Positions 58,001 through 64,000 of a stretch of 64,000 nt of DNA are shown one piece after another; position 1 is the first letter of the stretch, and every line of letters begins with the position of its first letter. The notes under the pieces are model-generated. The model searched no databases, was not told the origin of the DNA, and saw nothing but the letters and a program-made list of their open reading frames with translations. The position numbers were made by a program, and so were the translations under genes. The DNA comes from Kryptolebias marmoratus (Eukaryota > Chordata > Actinopteri > Cyprinodontiformes > Rivulidae): NCBI RefSeq assembly GCF_001649575.2, contig NC_051444.1, positions 24,448,478-24,512,477 of the forward strand, written 5' to 3'.

Positions 58001-60203
58001 TACTCTGTGTGTGTGTGTGTGTTACCTGAGTGGAGGAGGGAGAGCTAGGTAAGCAGGTTGGTTGAGCTTCCCGTTGTTCGCCCGAATTTTGGGCTCTGCA
58101 TTTATCGAGACATAAAACTGTGCGCTGGGCCTGAAAGGGGAAGGAAAAGGTCGGCGTTAGAAACAGAACTTTTCTTTCACTTGGGTTTACTCGGCGAGTG
58201 AAACAGAGAGAGACGCTGGGAGTCGATGAAGGGAGCTGCCTCTAATTACCGACGGTGCACACAGGAAATTACCCTTTAATGTATGATTCAACAAAGTGAG
58301 GGAAAACAAAAAGGACTGAATAATGAGAACACTTTCACGTTTTAGCTTTAATATACCAGGACACAACAAAACAATTTCCAGTCCTCCCCGGGTCCTGATA
58401 ATTACTTAAATTGATGTTAAAATTAACAAAATATGACCAACAGTATTTATTTTACTAAAACTTTAACACAATGCAGAATTAGTGCGTACAAATTAAGTGT
58501 TCCTTATGATTTAATAGTGAAAAGCCAACTGAGTTAATAAATTCAATTTATTGTCTTCTGTTAGATTTTTATGTAACACTGTTGTGAGGAACCGTTGACC
58601 CACTCTTTTTTACAGTGTCCCTTTATCGGACAGATGGCCTCAGATTTGATTTTACAATACTTTCCTGAACAATTCAACAATTGTGGTGGAGCAAAAACCC
58701 TGTATTGGCAAAAGCGTCCAAACAAATCTGACTCGTTCAGTCTTTTCTTTATTTCATTGTCATGACTTCAAATATTTAGGATCTCAACTGAGGCTTGTAG
58801 AGTCTGAGATAAAGCTGTGGTTTAATTTTTTTTTTATTTTTCTGCAAATCCTCAAAGAATTGGACCATCTGACCTCGAATTGAACTAACTGGGACGTACG
58901 CTGTTTGACACCTAAAGTGTTTTTCCACTTGCGAATAATATTTGTCTGTGTAGGATGGTGCTCGTTGAATAGTTTTGAAATTATTGCTGGTATCTTTTCT
59001 CCTTAGTTTATAGTAAACAAGCAGCTGAGCAGCAAACAGTTCAAGTTTTTGGCTTTTAAGAAATGTTCTCATATGTTCTAATAAATAACAAGTTTGCAGC
59101 ACCCTCTTAATTTCTCTGGAAGAGCTTTTATTTTATTGCTAAACACATAATGAGACAATATAATGGACTTCGCTGTTCACCATCGGAAGGACTATTTAGC
59201 AGATCTACAGGTTAGAAAGTTTTTATTGTACTGTATGTTAATATAAAACAACTTTGGATTTAAAAGATGGTGTAATCCATTTTTATCATGACTTTTTACA
59301 TTAAAATGAACATTTATGTAAAGATAAGCCTCAAAGCACGCTCTCTCAGGATGTACTGATGTTAGTTTCAAATTCCATACATGTGACGTGATGTACATTA
59401 TACATATTAAAAAGAAACAGCAAATACTATTTTTGTGAACTTTTTTCGAAGTGATCAACAGAACATGAACAGGAGCAGGTGATTATGTTCAACGCAGACG
59501 TCCTACCCTAAGCGAAGCATGGCGCTGTAATCACTGGGGACGGTTTTCTGCCACTGTCGGACGCACCACCCAGGACTGGGTTTGGTGTAGCTGTAGGGCA
59601 ACGGGGTGCGGTGGGCCTCGCAGTCCTCCCCTGCGGCACACACCTCTGACAAATCCGGGCAAGGAGAGGGAGTGATGACGGTGAAGTGAGCCCGAACCTG
59701 CAGGAAAACAAAACCACAAAAATACAAGCTGCTGTTGTTGTTTTTTTTCTCCTCTGCACCATTCAGAAAAAAGTCTGCAAACACAAAGGTTTTTCATTTC
59801 CTCCCATATCTTTAAAGATCTTGAAAATACTAAAAGCTTATTCCAGTTTTTTTTTTTTTAAGACTGCTTAGGACTGCTTATTCATTCACACGCTCATTCA
59901 GTGCTTCCTGGTATATGTTACACTGTTCACAGCACTTCTATATTCTCATTAGACACTGATAAGCATATTGGGGGTAGTGGCAGGGGTTCGAATCTCCTGT
60001 CCTCTGATTGGAACGAGGCTTCCCGAACACGTGGGGGCAAAGAAACTCCTGTCACAAAAATGTCTACCCACTGTTTTCCCTCCATCGCCGTCCAGAGGCA
60101 CAACGTGGACGGCCAGCCCCAGAGAGGACGCTCCACAGGCCGCACTCAACAGGAGGAGAGTCAGGCCCCGCAGCAGCACGTTCAGCTCGAACCCGTCCCG
60201 CAT
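46054..60203 (-). CDS. ZP-domain cell-surface glycoprotein, unnamed
   Basis: Thirteen coding exons (minus): 60072-60203, 59507-59697, 58026-58130, 57094-57232, 55218-55368, 52564-52696, 50384-50536, 49687-49724, 49245-49411, 48171-48652, 47928-48027, 46622-46967, 46054-46124; 735 aa in one frame. Residues 1-27 look like a signal peptide (LLRGLTLLLLSAACGASS). The part to about 345 is cysteine-containing extracellular sequence of unknown type, with KDLDGDKVRCRFARADKGEC and GHYFIYLMAEDLIPVPK. A ZP module follows at about 350-640: ZP-N cysteines in LTCDNTEM, SPTCPV, NGCGTK, PLACRI, and ZP-C cysteines in VMSNCSVD, GCMSSN, YVQCNVHLC, KCPDLC. Then comes a Thr/Ser-rich mucin-like stalk (about 645-712) and a short hydrophobic end with no cytoplasmic tail (MTPGVILTAICIFFFK), which suits a GPI-anchor signal. 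RKRR (492-495) is a furin-type site inside the module. ZP modules polymerise. I do not recognise an orthologue name. The least certain junctions are the 38-bp exon 8, the exon 7 acceptor and the exon 9 donor. Confidence 0.85.
46330..46490 (+). repeat. DNA-transposon end-like remnant
   Basis: TTAATTTACATTTTACACAA, CATTACAAC and TTTTTTGGAATTGGGGCTGT match the end sequence of a common fish Tc1/mariner-type repeat (CATTTTACACAACGTCCCAA, TTTTTTGGAATTGGGGTTGT). Only the end is present. It lies in the last ZP intron. Confidence 0.5.
47165..47745 (+). mobile_element. Tc1-like remnant in ZP intron 11
   Basis: An internally deleted Tc1-like element. The 5' end sequence (CTTGAACTTTTCCACGTGTT, CACAAAGTAGCACATAATTG) runs to about 47440. 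It is followed directly by the transposase C-terminal part at 47456-47715 (FQQDNDPKH, SQSPDLNLTEILWQDLK) and then stops at ACTCACAATCTGACTGAAAA, just before the ZP intron sequence starting at about 47746. Most of the transposase and the 3' end are missing. Its sister copy at 4816-6133 joins the same ZP intron sequence at the same point. Confidence 0.8.
47745..48349 (-). other. Source segment of the duplicated ZP piece
   Basis: Exon 11, the intron before it, the 3' part of exon 10 and about 180 bp of intron 11. About 99% identical by eye to the inverted copy at 4905-5509. This is taken as the source because it lies in order within the complete gene. Confidence 0.85.
51083..52198. mobile_element. 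Tc1/mariner-like element, decayed, with gap
   Basis: The left end TGGTGCCAACAAAAAGTATT and the complement of the right end (CGGTGTCTATAAAAAAGTAC) form inverted repeats of about 24 bp, and each is bordered by TA, the target duplication of this superfamily. Inside, 51390-51590 carries decayed transposase sequence (GACCACCAGGACACCTGTGA, CTTTATGGGAGAGTGGCAAA). The assembly gap 51901-51983 lies in it. It is inserted in the ZP intron between exons 6 and 7. Confidence 0.7.
51901..51983. other. Assembly gap (83 N)
   Basis: A run of N between GGCCACAGGAGGG and GGGGGGTGAATATTT. The flanks are G-rich, so a low-complexity or repeated segment may have been lost. Confidence 0.99.
52985..53634 (-). mobile_element. 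L2-like LINE 3' end (5'-truncated)
   Basis: The minus strand encodes the C-terminal end of a LINE reverse-transcriptase protein: IKQLQLIQNAAARVLTQTRK, ITPVLKSLHWLPVAQRIDFK, PQIWNKLPENYK and SFKSRLKTHLFSYF, 146 codons without a stop. The 3' tail near 52990-53050 (complement of AAGTTTATTTGTGTAGCACT and AAGTGCTTTACATCA) is of the same type as at 43200-43260. The catalytic FADD part is absent, so this is a truncated insertion. Fairly young, as the frame is open. ZP intron between exons 5 and 6. Confidence 0.85.
53870..54270 (+). mobile_element. Tc1-like transposase remnant
   Basis: CATCAGTCTGACAGGTGAAG, AACTGAGTCATGCAACAGGA, AACGATCCCAAACGCTGCAA, CACTGGTCCAGTCAAAAGTT and AACCTCAGCGAACTGAAGCA follow the order of a fish Tc1-like transposase C-terminal region, with stops and frameshifts. 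It is a different subfamily from the copies at 5.5 and 47.5 kb. Confidence 0.7.
54583..55035 (+). repeat. Dispersed repeat family R, copy 5
   Basis: GTCTGTTAGCAAAATATCTC at about 54610, GAATTCAAGATGGCTGCTAC near 54720, GGTGTGGTAGTAGCTGAG and ACTCATACTCCGAGCACTAA. A second partial unit starts near 54895 (ATATTGCATGAACCACTGTA), so two units lie head to tail as at 1290-2035. Confidence 0.6.
56200..56960 (+). repeat. Dispersed repeat with 127-bp tandem units
   Basis: Begins ACCTCCGCCAAGGAGGTTAT and CTGTCTGTCTGTCTGTG, a start block that partly recurs near 56805 (ACCTCTGCCAAGAAAATTG). Between them lie about three tandem units: CACAGCTGGACACCTCGTGG at 56422, CACAGTTGGACACCTCTTAG at 56549 and CACAACTGGACACCTCATGG at 56676, exactly 127 bp apart each time. 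Each unit ends in a TTTCAAGGTCATGGGGTCA-like block with AGGTCA half-sites. No coding frame. ZP intron between exons 4 and 5. Confidence 0.7.
57550..57830 (-). repeat. Dispersed repeat family R, copy 6
   Basis: CACCAAATTTTACCTCAGCA near 57600, AGCAGCCATCTGGAATCAGG near 57678 and GAGATATTTTGCTAACAGAC near 57780, in the same order as copy 3. Confidence 0.65.
58005..58022. repeat. TG microsatellite at a splice donor
   Basis: About nine TG units on the plus strand. On the minus strand it is a CA run starting a few bases after the exon 3 donor of the ZP gene (58025/58024). Confidence 0.8.
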
Positions 60204-63200
60204 CTCAACTCATCGGTAAGACGCCGAGTCAGAACCTCTGGGGGAAAGACAGAAACGTTCAGTGGTTACACGAGAGGTTCATCCACCAAGTCTCACTTAC
60301 ACCTCAAGTGCTACCAGCAGTTTTTTTTAAGAGAGAGCATCCCTTCTGAAATAAAGCTGCCGTTTGACGCTTTGGGAGGACGGTGCACGGAAGACGACAG
60401 AGACAATAGTGCCGTTTCGATTAGCGTGGTGATTAAAGCAGAGAGGAAGTGTCACCTGTGGATTTGTGTGCAATCCAAAAGTATCTGATGCCTGATCTAA
60501 CGTTCGAAAGGTGTCAGTAAACTCTGACATAACCAGTGCCTGCTCAAAAGTTCCCTCTGTACTTCTTTAAACAGTTAAAAAGATATGACCTTTGTGACAA
60601 ATTAAACGTCAAAACAGGCACAAATTCTCAACCTGTTTTTATTTAGGACTGTTTGGAAATTTGGTTCATTCGGCCAATTTCACCAGCTTAAAGGGGAACG
60701 ATTTAAATCAACCATGTGCCATCACTGTAGGGCAATGCTGCCTCCTTTCACAGCCTGTAAACACCAATACTTTTTACTATAAATGAGCCCGAAACTCACT
60801 GGATTCTGATTAAACTTTGCTTCTGTTCAGACTGATACGGCTGCCCTGTAATTTAGCCCAGGAAATGAAACGGAACCCGTCTTAGCGGAATCGAGACGTA
60901 AATATTTTCCAAGACCTCCTCGCGCACAAAACCTTAATATACACCCTAATATCTTCAGCCAGGAGGTAAAACAGGTAGCGCGGGATGGTTACCCGAGCAG
61001 TGAGGTGACAGAGAAATGAATGTGCCCTGCAGAACTCGAAACCTGGACTGAACATGACACTTGTGGACATTTTCCATTCTTTTGAGACAGAGCGACTTAA
61101 TGCGACCACTGACTTTCTAGTTAAAAAACGTGGTGTAAATTTTACAGGTGAAGCTCCAACAGCTACACCGAGCATGAACACAATGAGAGAAAACCTTCAT
61201 CAGGATATGATTCATTTAACACAAGTTCTAACTCTTGTTGAGGACAATAAAGTTACCAAGACTGGCTGTTACACAAATGCTTTACAGCATTTATATGTTT
61301 TTGCCTGATAGTCGATTAATGAGTTCTGCGCTTTCAGTGTTTGAGGAACACAGGAAATAGTTATCGCCCGCCACCTGATGGTGAAGATGGACGATTATGG
61401 TTTTGCCTGTGTTCATATCTGCTTGTTACTAAAAAAAAATATCTCCTGAACCAGTGGAAAGGAAAGGTTTTAATGAAACTTTCAGGAAGTAATCATTAGA
61501 TATACATCTTTAGCTGACTAACTTTTGGAATCACTCCGATTCAAGATGGTCACCATATCAATATTAGCCAACTCCAAAATGTGTTTAACAGATACAGAGC
61601 TAAAATTTGACGCGGTCGTAGCTGAACGCCATTGACAACAGATAGTTTGAGCGGGACATCTCACGAAAGGTTTGACCTGAACGGCTACAAGCCAGTTATT
61701 TCTCAACATAAACCCTGGTTGCTGTTGGCAAAGTGAACAAGAAAATCAATTTTAGTCCACTTGTTTTGAAACTATCAAATTATATAAATACACTCTCTGC
61801 CTTTTTGATTTCCAAACAGACATCTTGATGCTCGTCTTCCTGCCCTCAGCACAGGTCAGGTGGACGGGAGCGCATGTTTACCCACCACACTCCTCTCAGC
61901 TGATGGGACTTACCAAAGATTGCCTGTTTGACTTCTACTAGCTTCATATGACACTCAGGTTATTATAGATGTAACTTTTATATGTTTTAGCATTATATTC
62001 TGGCAGCCAAATACATTTTTAAAAAGGGCCGTATTCGGCCCACAGGCCACCTGTTGAGAATGTTAACAATGGAAGTGCAGCCGAGTGAGTCCATTTTGCT
62101 TTTTCCTCTTGTCGAGTTGTTGAGCCAAGTCACAAGTTAAAACAGGACTAGTTTTTAACGGACTCTGATGGAAGATTTAAAAATCAACGTCTCATTTTTA
62201 TACAGCGGATATACAAATATATTCAGAGCTTTCATGGATCTCCTACTGCTCCATTTTATAAATGGAACAACAACTACGTATAACATGGCCAACATGAGAA
62301 GTGTGTTAAAACACACAGATAAAAACATCTCACTAAAAATGTACAGCTAAAAGGAATAAGGATAAATTTCCAGTCCCAAACAAATCTGACTGTAAAATAA
62401 AAATTATATTTATAACAAGAGTTTTATCAGTTTAAAACTTAGTTTACATCAGATAAGGCTGCTTATGGGGAAAAAAAGATCAGTTTATTTTGCCAGAAGC
62501 TCACAGGGAGATTTATTCAACCTCAACTTGGATAAAACTATTCAAACTATTTCAGTAATAAAATTCAATATTCAATTCAATATTGAGTGACTTCATTTAA
62601 ATGTCATTGCATTGCACTTTGTTAAGTGAATGTTATCTTAAGAGAAACTGGTTTCAGTATGTTTCATGATCTTAATTTTGTTCATTAAATTCTATTTTTT
62701 TTTTAAATCAGATTGTTCAAATGACAATTTGCTGTGTGACCGATCAGCATTTAGTCTTAAAAATCGTTCTTTAACAGAAAACTGGAGAAAATGAAGGCAA
62801 ACATCTGATTTTTCTTTTAAAGAAAGCACTTAAAATCTAAATGTCAAGTTTAGTTTTGAGTTTGGTGGTAGAGAACACTTTGCCAGATCTTATCAGTACA
62901 GCTCAGCCAGTTTCAACGAGAAAAAAAACAAAAACAAAAGAAACTCTTCTTTATCTCAAGCAGATTGAACACAGATAAACAAACAGAACATTTAATATAA
63001 ATTAGTCTCTTTACCTTAAGCCACTCTCGTTTCTTGCTGTCCAAAGTTCAGTTTGCGTTTAGTGAACGTGTTGTCCCTTTATAAACAGAAACCCAAAGGC
63101 TACAATCTGGGCCGTACAGAATGGAGTTAAACTGGCTGAACCAGAGATTGTTCAAGTACGACAATGTTTACACGACAAGAGGAGAGCTTTCAGAACGAGA

Positions 63201-63600
63201 GGGATTTCCTGTACACCTTTCAAAATACTCTGCATTGTTTTATTCTTCGCTTCATCACGGTGCCCGACGCGCTCACGCTACGGCTCCGACGTGTTCGAAA
63301 AAGTAAACAACACAAACAACAAACAGGATACTGCAAACATTGGTCACCAGGAATGTCAATTTATTATTTTGAGAAACGATACAATCTTTATTAAGACGTG
63401 TTTTAGAGCAAAAAAAAAAAATGTTTGTAGAAAAATTGTGGTCTTCTGCAAAAAACAAGCATCTGTGGTCTTTTCAAGTAACAGCTTACAGTGACTGAGC
63501 CAAGCCTGAGATATTCAATCTTTAATATTAGTTCCTTTCTATTAAACATGAAGCTTTTTCATTCCTAATTACACTCACTGAAGCATTATTCAGAAAACAA
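60204..63600. other. Intergenic region, ZP gene to taldo1
   Basis: The promoter of the ZP gene should lie in the lower part of this stretch, but no clear TATA box or start is visible. A copy of repeat family R is at 61340-61720. The rest is AT-rich without recognisable genes. At 63070-63090 CCCTTTATAAACAG is a TATA-like word with no gene to go with it. Confidence 0.4.
61340..61720 (+). repeat. Dispersed repeat family R, copy 7
   Basis: TATCGCCCGCCACCTGATGG, AATATCTCCTGAACCAGTGG, CTCCGATTCAAGATGGTCAC near 61538 and GACGCGGTCGTAGCTGAACG. Diverged, same orientation as copy 4. Confidence 0.6.
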
Positions 63601-63625
63601 GCCCCGGCCTAAAAGAGGAAGGGCT

Positions 63626-63631
63626 TTTATT
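63626..63631 (-). promoter_or_regulatory. taldo1: taldo1 poly(A) signal
   Basis: AATAAA on the minus strand, about 137 bp after the taldo1 stop. Another AATAAA overlaps the stop codon itself (63767-63772) but is too early to be the main signal. Confidence 0.6.
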
Positions 63632-63767
63632 CAGCGGGGCGATCCCAGGAGTTTGGTAGGAGGGGAGGCGAGGTTCCTCCTGGAACTGCTCAGATATCTA
63701 GGAACAAGGAATGCCGCCTCCTCACACCTTATACCTCACCATCTGCAGCTGGACACACATCTGTCTT

Positions 63768-64000
63768 TTATTGGCCGTTTTTCACACTGAGCATTTTCTC
63801 CTGGAACAAAAAAACAAAAACAAAATTTCATTTGCGTATGCATCATATGTTGATCAGTAGAATCAGAAAAAGAAACAAAACAACGCTTTACTTTAATCAT
63901 GGCTTCCAGCTTGATGGCGTCGGCGGCAAACTTGCGGATGCCGTCGGACAGCTTCTCCACGGCCATGCGGTCCTCGTTGTGCTGCCAGCGGAAGTCCTTC
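63768..64000 (-). CDS. taldo1: Transaldolase, last two exons (partial)
   Basis: C-terminal end of transaldolase 1, the cytosolic pentose phosphate pathway enzyme that moves a three-carbon dihydroxyacetone unit between sugar phosphates. Exons (minus): 63892 to beyond 64000, and 63768-63800. The frame reads [20 protein letters not shown] then [16 protein letters not shown], and the last exon adds [10 protein letters not shown] and a stop. It aligns with the human end ([37 protein letters not shown]). The intron is GT-AG (AAA then GTAAAG; TTGTTCCAG acceptor). The catalytic lysine and most of the barrel lie outside the window. Confidence 0.93.

Noticed and set aside
59901..60488. A 195-codon plus-strand open frame
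   Set aside because: It is antisense to the ZP signal-peptide exon and its upstream region, has low-complexity composition and no domain.

Overview
The window is nuclear DNA from a vertebrate, most likely a percomorph teleost fish. Five vertebrate-type genes with GT-AG introns are present, the encoded proteins are typical of fish orthologues, and the gaps are full of fish-type mobile elements (Tc1-like, hAT MITEs, RTE-like and L2-like LINE ends). The species cannot be told from the sequence. The window contains a single N at 6808 and an 83-base gap at 51901-51983.

Layout: 1-11140 has no host gene that I can see. It holds copies of a dispersed repeat (called family R here) and a Tc1-like element at about 4816-6133 that contains two exon pieces of a gene lying 43 kb away. 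Then come psma4 (minus, 11217-13336) and slc25a44 (plus, 15225-17068), which diverge from one short promoter region; crabp1 (plus, 21398-29406) with a 6.3 kb last intron full of repeats; sin3a (minus, 31513-42296, with a CpG-rich 5' region to about 44950), convergent with crabp1; an unnamed ZP-domain gene (minus, 46054-60203); and the last two exons of taldo1 (minus, from 63768 past the window end).

All coding exons were joined by hand at GT-AG sites (one GC-AG intron in psma4), checking reading phase at each junction. This gives 261 aa for PSMA4, 315 aa for SLC25A44, 137 aa for CRABP1, 1289 aa for SIN3A and 735 aa for the ZP protein. The first four agree closely with the usual family lengths. 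The genes do not form one pathway: proteasome core, mitochondrial carrier, retinoid buffering, chromatin repression, cell-surface ZP glycoprotein and pentose phosphate pathway. From memory of the human map, PSMA4, CRABP1 and SIN3A lie near each other on 15q24-25, whereas SLC25A44 and TALDO1 lie elsewhere.

The most unusual observation is the Tc1-like element near 5 kb. It carries about 600 bp, at roughly 99% identity by eye, from exons 10-11 of the ZP gene including the intron between them. The piece is flanked by a duplicated stretch of Tc1 sequence, and the source locus also has a Tc1 remnant joined at the same point. This looks like recent host-DNA capture during repair between two Tc1 copies.
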